A DNA stretch of 64,000 bases. Origin: Vibrio cincinnatiensis DSM 19608. GTDB lineage: Bacteria > Pseudomonadota > Gammaproteobacteria > Enterobacterales > Vibrionaceae. This document shows, in pieces, positions 27,954 through 37,652 of the stretch. Below the pieces are notes generated by a model. The model saw only the letters and a list, made by a program, of their open reading frames with translations, ran no database searches and was not told the DNA's origin. A program made the translations under genes and the position numbers. The stretch lies in NCBI RefSeq assembly GCF_900167345.1, contig NZ_FUXB01000010.1, forward strand, positions 1 through 64,000. The letters are read 5' to 3'. Each line of letters opens with the position of its first letter. Positions within the stretch are counted from its first letter, which is position 1.

Positions 27954-28523
27954 ATGAGTAAAAAACAATCGGGTTTCTCCTTGGTCGAGTTAGTGATCGT
28001 TATTGTTGTGGTCGGCTTGCTTGCCGTTGCAGCACTACCGCGTTTTCTTGATGTGGCGGATGAAGCAAAAAAAGCCAGTATTGAAGGGGTTGCCGGTGGT
28101 TTTGCAACCGGCGTTTTGTCTGCTCGCGCTCAATGGGAAGCCAAAGCGCGCCCATCGGTGTCTGCAGGGGGGCAAAAATACAACACGGTTGACTATGACG
28201 GAGTGGAATTTTGGCTCACACATTCAAAAGATAGTAGTGGTGCTGAAACGGGGTTTCGTGATGGTTACCCAGTCGCTCTGAATAATGGTGGCAGTTTCCC
28301 AACCAGTATGACGGATCAACAGTGTGTGGATTTAATGGAAAATTTACTGCAAAACCCGCCACAAGTGGCTGCCGCAGGGGGGAACAGTAATGATAACCTG
28401 CGCTATACCGCTCAGGCGAATGGCTCAGATTGGACCTGCACTTATATCCAGCAAGAAGGAAATAGTGCGCATCAATTTGTTTATGAACTAAAAACCGGCC
28501 GTGTCACGGTCACCTTAAATTAA
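27954..28523 (+). CDS. mshB: MshB, type IV minor pilin
   Basis: A 189-residue prepilin. The type III signal MSKKQSG/FSLVE has the G/F cleavage site and Glu at position 5 of the mature protein, followed by a 20-residue hydrophobic stem (LVIVIVVVGLLAVAALPRF). Two cysteines in the C-terminal half (QQCVDLM, TCTYIQ) may form the pilin D-loop. It begins the structural half of the cluster. Confidence 0.93.
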   Translation: MSKKQSGFSLVELVIVIVVVGLLAVAALPRFLDVADEAKKASIEGVAGGFATGVLSARAQWEAKARPSVSAGGQKYNTVDYDGVEFWLTHSKDSSGAETGFRDGYPVALNNGGSFPTSMTDQQCVDLMENLLQNPPQVAAAGGNSNDNLRYTAQANGSDWTCTYIQQEGNSAHQFVYELKTGRVTVTLN

Positions 28524-28558
28524 TCCGATGGATTTTTGATATTAAAGAGAGAGTAACG

Positions 28559-29017
28559 ATGAAAAAACAAGGCGGTTTCACCCTAATCGAATTAGTGGTC
28601 GTGATTGTAATTTTAGGTATTTTGGCGGTCACCGCCGCGCCGCGCTTTTTAAACCTGCAAGATGATGCTCGTAAAGCCTCTTTGCAAGGTTTAAAAGGCG
28701 CGATTGATGGGGCTACTGGTATCGTTTATGGCAAGGCGGCTGTACAAGGAAAAGAAACAGAATCTGACGACGAGGTTGATGGTATTAAAACCGCATATGG
28801 TTACCCAACAGCGACTGCTGCAGGTATTGGTGAGGCTGTTGTTGGGTTAAAGAGTGATTGGGAAGCTAAAGTTTCAGGTTCTGATTTTGTTATTACATTT
28901 AAGGATAAAGATGTAGCATCGGCAAAATGTTATGTTACTTATCGCCAAGCAACTGGTACAGCTGTATCTGAAGCAGCATCAACAGAATTAACGATTCCTG
29001 ACGATGGTGGTTGTTAA
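28559..29017 (+). CDS. mshA: MshA, major MSHA pilin
   Basis: A 152-residue prepilin with MKKQGG/FTLIE, Glu5, hydrophobic stem (VVVIVILGILAVTAAPRF) and two cysteines framing the exposed C-terminal region (SAKCYV and the final Cys). It should be the main shaft subunit of the pilus used for surface attachment and landing. Ribosome site GAGAGAG. Base composition changes inside the gene: a 60-base sample in the conserved 5' part (28621-28680) has 34 G+C, one in the exposed part (28861-28920) has 19, pointing to exchange or diversifying change of the surface portion. Confidence 0.95.
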   Translation: MKKQGGFTLIELVVVIVILGILAVTAAPRFLNLQDDARKASLQGLKGAIDGATGIVYGKAAVQGKETESDDEVDGIKTAYGYPTATAAGIGEAVVGLKSDWEAKVSGSDFVITFKDKDVASAKCYVTYRQATGTAVSEAASTELTIPDDGGC

Positions 29018-29131
29018 TCTATAGCATTCTTTAGACAAAGAGCGATAGCTGGGAATCGATTAACGGCCTTGATCTTATGGAATCCCAGCTTTTCCGTGCC
29101 TCGATGACGGTGAGGTTTAGTTTTTATTTTG

Positions 29132-29157
29132 AGGCCAGCTTTGCTGGCCTTTGTTGT
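29132..29157 (+). terminator. Partial terminator or attenuator after mshA
   Basis: AGGCCAGC, loop TTT, GCTGGCCT, then TTGTTGT. It lies in the 224-base gap between mshA and mshC. A leaky terminator here would make MshA far more abundant than the minor pilins downstream. A weaker upstream hairpin (29048-29089) has GCTGGGA/TCCCAGC arms followed by TTTT. Confidence 0.65.
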
Positions 29158-29241
29158 CAGAATATCCTGAAGTTAATGGAGAGGCGTTTTTCTCTGTTCT
29201 ATTTCTTATAGAATATTTTCCCAATTCAAGCGGAGTCCGTA

Positions 29242-29745
29242 ATGCAACCGATAAAGCGTCAAGTCAGCGGTTTTACCTTAGTGGAGCTGATCGTTGTTAT
29301 TCTGCTGATATCGATTATTTCTGCTTATGCCGCCAGCCGTTATTTAGGGAAAGATTCGCTTTCTGCTTATGTTGCCCAAGAGCAAGCCATCTCTATTATT
29401 CGGCAAATTCAAGTCAATCGAATGCAATCTAATTTATCAAGCTTAGCGGAAAATGGTCATTATCGTTTAATGGTCAGTCAATCTTGTTTGGGCTCAGTCG
29501 CAGCCTGCCAACTTTCGGCTGATCAGGATACTCGTCGTAGCGATGTACTTCGTGAAGAAAACCTGACATTTTCTCTTTCTCCTTCCCTCAGCAATGAGAC
29601 CGTTTTATTTGATTTGTTGGGCAACCCGGTGAGCGAAAGTAATCAACCGCTCGGTGATGTTATTATCACCATTACTTCTCCATCCAGTCGCGCTGGGGTG
29701 TGTATTAATGCCCAAGGCTATATTGCCAAACAAGGAGAGTGTTAA
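29242..29745 (+). CDS. mshC: MshC, minor pilin
   Basis: A 167-residue prepilin: MQPIKRQVSG/FTLVE with Glu5 and stem LIVVILLISIISAYAASRY, then a soluble part with two cysteine pairs (SCLGSVAAC, GVCINAQ ... GEC). Probably part of the tip complex that starts pilus assembly. Start is ATG with GGAG upstream. It overlaps mshD by one base. Confidence 0.92.
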   Translation: MQPIKRQVSGFTLVELIVVILLISIISAYAASRYLGKDSLSAYVAQEQAISIIRQIQVNRMQSNLSSLAENGHYRLMVSQSCLGSVAACQLSADQDTRRSDVLREENLTFSLSPSLSNETVLFDLLGNPVSESNQPLGDVIITITSPSSRAGVCINAQGYIAKQGEC

Positions 29746-30302
29746 TGTCTCGCCAGCAAGGCTTTACCTTGATTGAAAGTATTGTCGCCATGGTGATTAT
29801 TGCTATAGCGATGGTGACTTTAATTAGCTTTTTATACCCACAGATCGAGCGTTCCGCCACTCCTCATTATCAAACTCGAGCGGCGCATTTAGGGCAGAGC
29901 TTATTGAGCCAAATTTTGGCACGTGGTTTTGATCACAACAGTGATTTTGATGGTGGAAAGAAACGTTGTGGAGAAGACGTTTCTTGTAGTGATGTCTTAG
30001 GACGAGACGGTGGTGAAACTTTACCGGATACCTTTAATGATGTGGATGATTATATCGGTTGTTGGTATGGCGATACGCCTCAGTCTTGCCAGGGAATGAC
30101 TCCGGTTGATTCACTGGTGAACATTCTTGGTGCGGATATTGCGGCGAATTACACGCACTTTACGGTGTTTGTGACGGTTGATTATGTCGATAGCGATTTT
30201 CAGACTTCAAGCACCCCGACAAACCTCAAGCGTATTCAACTGGATATTGATGTGGGTCGATATGGCCGTTTTCCCCTTGTCGCTTATCGGGGGAATTATT
30301 GA
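29745..30302 (+). CDS. mshD: MshD, minor pilin
   Basis: A 185-residue prepilin: MSRQQG/FTLIE with Glu5, stem SIVAMVIIAIAMVTLISFL, and a soluble domain with several cysteines (KKRCGEDVSCSD, CWYGDTPQSC), similar in layout to GspI/PilV-type minor pilins. ATG 29745 after AAGGAGAG is used instead of the GTG at 29739. Its TGA overlaps the mshO start. Confidence 0.92.
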   Translation: MSRQQGFTLIESIVAMVIIAIAMVTLISFLYPQIERSATPHYQTRAAHLGQSLLSQILARGFDHNSDFDGGKKRCGEDVSCSDVLGRDGGETLPDTFNDVDDYIGCWYGDTPQSCQGMTPVDSLVNILGADIAANYTHFTVFVTVDYVDSDFQTSSTPTNLKRIQLDIDVGRYGRFPLVAYRGNY

Positions 30303-31006
30303 TGAAAAAAAAGGGCTTTACCTTAATCGAAATGGTATTAACCATGATTGTGGGATCCATCTTAGTTTTGGCTATTGCCGGCTTTGTGGAATTAGGCAGT
30401 AAGGGCTATGTGGATACGGTCAATCGGCAGCGTTTACAAACCCAAGCCAAGTTCGTATTGGAAAAAATTACCCGAGAGATCCGTCATGCCGTCCCTAATA
30501 GTATTTCATTAGAAAGTGGAGGCAATTGCCTTTCTTTCTTTCCCATTGTCTATTCGGGATATTACGCTTTAGATGATGCAGATGATAAAAAGCTAGAATT
30601 TATCGTGGGCAATAGTAAAGAGCCCAACATCAATTTTTCTGGGCTAAATATGGTGATAAACCCGAGTTCTCAGGATGATTTAACGGGGGCCAATCGTGCA
30701 ATTCCAAGCTTAGCCGGTAGCAGTACCACATTAACCCTGAACCGCCCGTTAGATAGCCAATCTGTCGCCAATCGATTTTATATTTATCAAGATAAAGTGA
30801 CTTATTGTAAGCAAGGCACCACGGTTTCTCGTCAACAAGCCAATGGGGAATATGTCAAAGTCACGGATAATATCGAGAGTGCGGCCTTTGATTACGATCA
30901 ACCGACTTTACAGCGTGGTGGTATCGTCCATCTCGCTTTGACATTTAGCCAAAATGGCGAATCAAGCCATTTTGAACAAGATGCGCAGGTATTAAATGTT
31001 CCCTAA
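30302..31006 (+). CDS. mshO: MshO, minor pilin
   Basis: A 234-residue prepilin with MKKKG/FTLIE, Glu5 and stem MVLTMIVGSILVLAIAGFV; size and layout match GspJ/PilW-type tip pilins. ATG 30302 overlaps the mshD stop codon (TGATG) and is preceded by GGGGGA; the TTG at 30299 was rejected. It overlaps mshP by 11 bases. Confidence 0.92.
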   Translation: MKKKGFTLIEMVLTMIVGSILVLAIAGFVELGSKGYVDTVNRQRLQTQAKFVLEKITREIRHAVPNSISLESGGNCLSFFPIVYSGYYALDDADDKKLEFIVGNSKEPNINFSGLNMVINPSSQDDLTGANRAIPSLAGSSTTLTLNRPLDSQSVANRFYIYQDKVTYCKQGTTVSRQQANGEYVKVTDNIESAAFDYDQPTLQRGGIVHLALTFSQNGESSHFEQDAQVLNVP

Positions 31007-31430
31007 AATCCAAAAGCAGGCGGGTAATCTGTACATTGTCGCCATTTTTGTCTTAGTGGTGATGGGATTTCTCGCTTCCGCTTTAACACGCCTTGAATGG
31101 TCAAACCATGATGCATTGTCACGAGACTTGCTCGGCACCAAAGCTTGGTTTGCGGCTCATTCATCTAATGAGCTGGCATTAACTTTGGTTTATCCATTGT
31201 CACGCTCTAGTGCATTTAGTTCGTTATGTCCCTCGGAAACGGGGGCCGTGTCATCGATTAGTGAGGCTGAGGCGTTAATCAACCAATATGAAGGCTGTCG
31301 AGGGACAAGCCAGTGCCAATTTTTAGGCGAGTTAAATAATCAGAAACTGTATAAATTGGAAAGTCGAGTGATCTGTGGCAGTGAGCAATATCAAGTTGAA
31401 CGTGTGCAAGATATCGTGGTTAAGGAGTAA
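30996..31430 (+). CDS. mshP: MshP, PilX/GspK-like component with unusual leader
   Basis: A 144-residue protein with a short basic leader (MFPKIQKQAG) and a hydrophobic stem (LYIVAIFVLVVMGFLASAL), then a soluble part with cysteines (GCRGTSQCQF). The canonical F and Glu5 of prepilins are absent: the sequence after the last Gly is NLYIVAIF. Loss of Glu5 is known in the tip pilin GspK and relatives, so this is probably the tip position. Identified by place and size. Confidence 0.85.
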   Translation: MFPKIQKQAGNLYIVAIFVLVVMGFLASALTRLEWSNHDALSRDLLGTKAWFAAHSSNELALTLVYPLSRSSAFSSLCPSETGAVSSISEAEALINQYEGCRGTSQCQFLGELNNQKLYKLESRVICGSEQYQVERVQDIVVKE

Positions 31431-31436
31431 AAAATA

Positions 31437-34400
31437 ATGTATAAAAAGATAATATATTTTTTATTACTATTCACTCATATATCACTAGCATACTCTGATG
31501 ATGGATTTGAGTTTTTAAATGGTCTTTTTACAAAGCCAGTTCAGACTTGGGTGACTGCAGATAAAGGTTCGTTGGAAATTACAGGAGGATCAAGTATTTA
31601 TGGGTTTTCCTCTGGTGATATCACTTCTGATAATCAAATTTCTGCCCGTATGAAAACAGTAATAACCCCTCAATATGAAAATTTATGTTATGTCGGAAAT
31701 AAAGGTTCTAATCCTAGTGGTTATCATTGTACAAACTCCTCTGAAGTTGAACTATTACAGCTAAATTCTATTCCTAGTTATTCTGAAAAAGCAGGTGTTG
31801 TACCCGAAGTTAGTTTTAAAGTTAATTCCTCATCGAAAAACGAATTATTTAATAATATGTCGGGCGGTAATAGTGAAAATGATGCTTATCTCATTAATTT
31901 AGAACCGGATAATTATAAATCTATAAGTATTACTGGTTCTGGTTTTTTTATATTAAAAGAAGGTAGTTATCTTATTAAAAAACTATCATTAACCAACGAT
32001 GTTAAACTAATTCTTCCTGAAGGTTCTGATTTTGAAATTGAGAATATAGAAACGAACTCTTGGGGTGGAGATTCTCGAATAAAAATAATTTCATATGCGA
32101 GGAAACTTTATTCAAATACTCCAAGTTTAAGTGGTGTTGATATTGCATTATATAATGGTAATTATGAGTTTAATAAGTTATCACTAGCTAATGACTCTAA
32201 CCTTACTGTTGAGGCGGAAAATTTACAAGTAGGGGAGCTTATCACAAATTATAATGATAAATTATCTATCTATATTAAAAATACAATTTTTTTTGTAAAT
32301 AAATTTAATCACAACGGTTCATCATTTACTATAAAAGATGGCGGTTTTTTTGTTGGTGAATTAGTTGCAAATGGTGCCGAAATTAACTGGCTTGGTGAAA
32401 GGAATCGCAGTAATTTTATATTAGATGATTTTAATCTTTCAGGGGGGGTGAATAATGTTTATATGGATAAGGGAGTTTATTATATTAAGAGATATGATAA
32501 TGGTAGTTCAAGTAATAATTTCAAATATGAGGATTCCGTACACATTATTTCTAATAAAGTAGATGCAAGTGGGGCAGGTAAAGAAGAGGATTCGAGAGTT
32601 AGTTTCATTGTGTTGGATGATGATGAAGGAAATAATGCCAGTTTTAATATGAGTGGTTCAGCTACCAGCTGTACAAATATTTTTAGCCATCGTAAAGTGA
32701 CATTAACTGGTGGTGTGGTTTTAAGAGGCGCTGTAATTGCTAATGAGATTAGCGTAACGGCTGGTGCTTCCATTGAATATTATCCTGGTAAAGGATGTAA
32801 TAGTGATGCAATTGATGACGATGAATATACATTAACAATGGATACCGATGATTATTATGCTTTGCTATGTGAAGACCCTGGATTAAATATCACTCTCACT
32901 GTTAAAAATGGTGAGCACATTGCTTATGATTATAACGATACGATCGATGTCACTGTGAAATCGTTAAGCTCACCGAGTTATCCTATAAAAGGGGATGTAA
33001 CGGGTAACTATCGGCCTGTCAATGGTCAATTGACGCTTAAACTCACCAGTCAGGGGAGCCAAGATGTGGAGGTGATCGCTCAATTAAACCCGAAAGGTAA
33101 TAGCCATTCTGTTTCGGCAACTTATCACTTTGTCCCTTATAAATTTGCGGCAGAAGATCAGTATGTTATTGCCAACAAGCCTGAAAATGTAGCAGTGAAA
33201 GTCCTTGGATGCGATACCGATGATAAGGTTATTGATATCGGCTACAACGGTCAGCCTACAGTGACCAGTGAGTGGCAAGCTCCACTTAATGGCGTAGGCA
33301 ATGTGACATTTTCACCGAATTTTAATGCTGGCAATGTTACCGCCGATAGTCAGAAGCTCGTGATGGAAGAGTCGGGTATTCGTACCGTGACCATGACGGA
33401 TACAAATTTTGACTGTAGCAATTCTAATTGTCCGATAGAAGGTGGCGGTCCATTACAAGGTAGCTTTACGGTCTATTCTCGTCCGTGGACTTTTGCGATC
33501 TGTTCTTCCGATGGTAAGAGCATGGATGGCAATATTGAGGATAGAAATAGTGTGGGGTTTACCTCGGCTGGCAGCCCATTTGATTTACATATTCGCCCAC
33601 TACGCTGGGTGAGCAGTTCTGGTGATAACAGCGATCCACAAGTGGGAGACCGCGAAATCGAAACGTCTGCCTATTGTAGCTCACCCGTGACACAAAACTT
33701 TTTTGCTACGGACGCTTCCCTAAAAGCGAAGGTTTTATTAACTCATAACGTCGCGGAACCAGAGGATGGTAATAATGGAGCATTGAGTGGTTCTTTGCAG
33801 TTGACTAACCGTGATGGTGTAGATAGCAGTTACTTGCCTTTTCATAATTTGGCTTGGGACGAGGTGGGCGTCTTGCGGATAAATACTGATATTGAGGATA
33901 AATATCTTGATATGACGGTCAACCAAGGTTATCGCAATATTGGTCGTTTCTACCCTGCCTACTTTAAGATTACCCAATCGCAATGGTCTTTAGCTGCCCA
34001 GAATAATATCGCTTATCTATCACAGCCTTATGATAGTGCTGAGTTGGCTATTACCCCTTATGCGTTAGGTGGAAATGGGGATACGGTACAAAACTACCAT
34101 CGTTTTAATCCATTATTACAAGCGACGATCTCATTGTTAGAAGATGATGATAGGAAAGGGCGATTAGTTTTAGACACTGAATTAGGCAGTTGGGGAAGTA
34201 AAGAGGAGACTTCTCAATGGTATTTAGATGATAGCAATGCGGTTTTTCAACGGGCTTATCAAGCATCATTAGAGAGCGGTCATCAAGTTTCTATAGTGGA
34301 TGGGCCATATAATACTTCGGATTTTCAATCTTCTTCGACCGCATTTGGTTTTACGGTAATAGCTGCGGTGGATCCGGTCGATTCTCGTTCGGAATCTCAA

Positions 34401-34979
34401 TGTAGCGAAGGTTGTAATTCTCTTGATTTAACCTTTCCTGATCAACCGCCAGCACGCTATGGACGTATGCGACTAATGGATGTGGGCGGCACTTCCGTTG
34501 AGCCGATTGCTGTCCCGCTTCGTGTTGAGTTTTGGCAAGGGAGTCGTTTTGTGACCAATACTCAAGATAACGGCTCGACATTTTCTACGGATGAGAATTT
34601 GATCTGTAAACAAATGATTTGGTCTTATTCAGGTAATGTTTCCACTTCAACGCTTTCTGGGGAGGCGGGTAAGGTTAGCCAAGGAGAAAGTTCAGCGATT
34701 TCTGCAACACCTTCTTCAACGACAGAAAATATTCGAGAGCAAGTTCGTTTCTGGCTACGCCTTGATGATGATGATACGAATGATGACAGTCAGCAGCAAT
34801 CGGCTCAGGTAGGTGAGACATCGATTGAGTGCCCCTCTGGATATTTAAAACAGCCTTGGCTTCGTTATAACTGGCGAGCAAAAGGTGATGAAGATCCTTC
34901 GGCGGTGGTCACTTTTGGTATTTTCCGGGGTAATGATCGGGTTATTTTTCGTGGTGAGCCGGGATTAACAGGCCACTAG
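31437..34979 (+). CDS. mshQ: MshQ, large exported MSHA-associated surface protein
   Basis: An 1180-residue protein with a signal peptide (MYKKIIYFLLLFTHISLAYS) and no prepilin motif. The N-terminal ~480 residues are Asn/Ser/Gly-rich, with short alternating beta segments suggesting a solenoid, ending near SCTNIFSHRKVTLTGGVVL. The C-terminal ~650 residues form the cysteine-containing region typical of MshQ (DUF6701-like). The two halves differ strongly in composition: 60-base samples at 31921 and 32281 have 13 and 12 G+C, one at 33481 has 30. The 5' part therefore looks acquired. A role as pilus-tip adhesin is an inference from position and size. It is last in the msh cluster. Confidence 0.9.
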   Translation: MYKKIIYFLLLFTHISLAYSDDGFEFLNGLFTKPVQTWVTADKGSLEITGGSSIYGFSSGDITSDNQISARMKTVITPQYENLCYVGNKGSNPSGYHCTNSSEVELLQLNSIPSYSEKAGVVPEVSFKVNSSSKNELFNNMSGGNSENDAYLINLEPDNYKSISITGSGFFILKEGSYLIKKLSLTNDVKLILPEGSDFEIENIETNSWGGDSRIKIISYARKLYSNTPSLSGVDIALYNGNYEFNKLSLANDSNLTVEAENLQVGELITNYNDKLSIYIKNTIFFVNKFNHNGSSFTIKDGGFFVGELVANGAEINWLGERNRSNFILDDFNLSGGVNNVYMDKGVYYIKRYDNGSSSNNFKYEDSVHIISNKVDASGAGKEEDSRVSFIVLDDDEGNNASFNMSGSATSCTNIFSHRKVTLTGGVVLRGAVIANEISVTAGASIEYYPGKGCNSDAIDDDEYTLTMDTDDYYALLCEDPGLNITLTVKNGEHIAYDYNDTIDVTVKSLSSPSYPIKGDVTGNYRPVNGQLTLKLTSQGSQDVEVIAQLNPKGNSHSVSATYHFVPYKFAAEDQYVIANKPENVAVKVLGCDTDDKVIDIGYNGQPTVTSEWQAPLNGVGNVTFSPNFNAGNVTADSQKLVMEESGIRTVTMTDTNFDCSNSNCPIEGGGPLQGSFTVYSRPWTFAICSSDGKSMDGNIEDRNSVGFTSAGSPFDLHIRPLRWVSSSGDNSDPQVGDREIETSAYCSSPVTQNFFATDASLKAKVLLTHNVAEPEDGNNGALSGSLQLTNRDGVDSSYLPFHNLAWDEVGVLRINTDIEDKYLDMTVNQGYRNIGRFYPAYFKITQSQWSLAAQNNIAYLSQPYDSAELAITPYALGGNGDTVQNYHRFNPLLQATISLLEDDDRKGRLVLDTELGSWGSKEETSQWYLDDSNAVFQRAYQASLESGHQVSIVDGPYNTSDFQSSSTAFGFTVIAAVDPVDSRSESQCSEGCNSLDLTFPDQPPARYGRMRLMDVGGTSVEPIAVPLRVEFWQGSRFVTNTQDNGSTFSTDENLICKQMIWSYSGNVSTSTLSGEAGKVSQGESSAISATPSSTTENIREQVRFWLRLDDDDTNDDSQQQSAQVGETSIECPSGYLKQPWLRYNWRAKGDEDPSAVVTFGIFRGNDRVIFRGEPGLTGH

Positions 34980-35019
34980 CTGATTTCTAATATAATTAGA
35001 CTATCGAATTTACTCACAA

Positions 35020-35051
35020 GGGCTTAGAATGGACCAATCTAAGCCCGCATT
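35020..35051 (+). terminator. Terminator of the msh cluster
   Basis: GGGCTTAGA (35020-35028) pairs with TCTAAGCCC (35038-35046), followed by GCATTTTTC. It lies 40 bases after the mshQ stop. Confidence 0.8.
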
Positions 35052-35109
35052 TTTCTACTCAAGTTAGAAATCTGTTAGAAATTACGGGTTTTCCTCCATG
35101 TTTATGGAT

Positions 35110-35138
35110 CAACGCCTTGCTGTGATTGCAAGGCGTTG
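35110..35138 (+). promoter_or_regulatory. Perfect hairpin in the mreB leader
   Basis: CAACGCCTTGC (35110-35120) and GCAAGGCGTTG (35128-35138) form an 11-bp perfect stem around TGTGATT, ending 52 bases before the mreB start. There is no T run, so it is not an ordinary terminator. It may protect or structure the mreB 5' end, or be a DNA operator. Confidence 0.45.
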
Positions 35139-35148
35139 GTACATTTAG

Positions 35149-36234
<1,086 letters not shown>

Positions 36235-36239
36235 TGGCT

Positions 36240-36264
36240 TTCTGGCATGGTAACCGTGCCAGAA
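36240..36264 (+). promoter_or_regulatory. Hairpin between mreB and mreC
   Basis: TTCTGGCATGG and CCGTGCCAGAA form an 11-bp stem (one G-U pair) with loop TAA, starting six bases after the mreB stop. There is no T run. Such hairpins often set the 3' end of an abundant upstream message, consistent with much more MreB than MreC/D. Confidence 0.45.
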
Positions 36265-36286
36265 TACAAATCTGGGATTGTTTAAG

Positions 36287-37177
36287 ATGAAGCCAATATT
36301 TGGTCGAGGGCCTTCTCTTCAGCTACGTCTATTTTTTGCAGTAATCGTATCAGCCAGCCTCATGCTGGCTGATAGTCGTTTAGATGCATTTTCTCAAGTT
36401 CGCTTTCTTCTCAACAGTTTGGTTGCTCCCATTCAATATGCCGCGGACTTACCTCGCAGTATGTTTGATGGGTTTTATGAACGTTTTAGTTCCCGCCATC
36501 AACTGATGGAATCGAATCGCGCTCTGAAACGGGAAGCGCTCACGTTAAAAAGTGAGTTGATCTTGTTGGATCAATATCGAGAAGAGAACCAACGATTACG
36601 AAAACTTCTGGGATCCTCTTTTGTCCGAGATGAGAAAAAGGTAGTTGCTGAAGTGATGGGGGTTGACACTTCACCATATCGTCATCAAGTCGTGATTGAC
36701 AAAGGGCGAGTGGATGGGGTGTATGAAGGCCAGCCAGTGATTAATGAAAAAGGGATCGTGGGTCAGGTGACGTTCGTCGCTGCACATAATAGCCGTGTAT
36801 TACTGCTGATTGATCCCAATAGTGCCATACCCGTACAAAATATTCGTAATGATATCCGAGTCGTTGCTTCTGGTAATGGGCAGACGGATGAGATTCAACT
36901 GGAACATATTGCAACCAGTACCGATATGGAAGTCGGCGATATGTTAGTGACATCTGGTTTGGGAGGCGTTTATCCAGAAGGGTATCCGGTGGCTTATCTC
37001 TCTCATGTAGATAAAGATACTCGGCGTGAATTTGCCTCAATCAAGGCTTCACCTGTGGTGGATTTTAATCGTTTACGTTATTTGCTATTAATTTGGCCCA
37101 ATGAAGATCGTCAACAAAAAGTATTACAAGCCAATCCGCAGCAGATGACGGAGGAAAGTGATCATGGCACAGAGTGA
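36287..37177 (+). CDS. mreC: MreC, rod-shape scaffold
   Basis: A 296-residue bitopic protein: one N-terminal helix (LRLFFAVIVSASLMLADSR), a coiled coil (about residues 65-110), then two periplasmic beta barrels including VDKGRVDGVYEGQPVI and LLIDPNSAIPV. It links MreB to the periplasmic wall-synthesis enzymes. ATG 36287, eight bases after GGGA, was chosen over TTG 36278. It overlaps mreD by 14 bases. Confidence 0.95.
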   Translation: MKPIFGRGPSLQLRLFFAVIVSASLMLADSRLDAFSQVRFLLNSLVAPIQYAADLPRSMFDGFYERFSSRHQLMESNRALKREALTLKSELILLDQYREENQRLRKLLGSSFVRDEKKVVAEVMGVDTSPYRHQVVIDKGRVDGVYEGQPVINEKGIVGQVTFVAAHNSRVLLLIDPNSAIPVQNIRNDIRVVASGNGQTDEIQLEHIATSTDMEVGDMLVTSGLGGVYPEGYPVAYLSHVDKDTRREFASIKASPVVDFNRLRYLLLIWPNEDRQQKVLQANPQQMTEESDHGTE

Positions 37178-37652
37178 TTGGACTAGCCGCATGGTCATCT
37201 GGGGCTCTTTTTTATTAGCCTTAGTCGTTCAAACGATTCCTTGGCCTGGGACTTTAGATTTATTGCGCCCCTCTTGGTTGCTATTGGTTACCTGTTATTG
37301 GGTGATGGCGTTACCACATCGAGTGAATGTGGGGGCGGCATTTACTCTGGGGCTATTGTGGGACTTATTGCTTGGTTCAACCTTAGGAATTCGCGGTATG
37401 ATGATGTCTATCATCGTTTACCTTGTGGCGATGAACTTTCTTGTGCTACGCAATATGGCCTTGTGGCAGCAAGCGATTATCATTGCATTATTGTCGATGG
37501 GGCTAGAGGTACTGATCTTTTGTGGTGAGTACCTGATTCAAGATGTGGCCTTTAATCCTCTCTCACTGTGGAGTGGGGTGATTAGCTGTATACTTTGGCC
37601 ATGGATGTTTTTATTGTTGCGTCGAGTTCGGCGTCATTGGCATATAAAATGA
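37164..37652 (+). CDS. mreD: MreD, rod-shape membrane protein
   Basis: A 162-residue integral membrane protein with about five hydrophobic segments and the family motifs RPSWLLLVTCYWVM and GLLWDLLLGSTLGIRG. It is the membrane partner of MreC in the elongation complex. ATG 37164 with GAGGA upstream was preferred over GTG 37158. Its stop overlaps the maf start (ATGA). Confidence 0.94.
   Translation: MAQSDWTSRMVIWGSFLLALVVQTIPWPGTLDLLRPSWLLLVTCYWVMALPHRVNVGAAFTLGLLWDLLLGSTLGIRGMMMSIIVYLVAMNFLVLRNMALWQQAIIIALLSMGLEVLIFCGEYLIQDVAFNPLSLWSGVISCILWPWMFLLLRRVRRHWHIK

Noticed and set aside
36240..36264. mreB-mreC hairpin as a terminator
   Set aside because: There is no T run and mreC, which is essential, follows at once, so it is listed only as a regulatory hairpin.
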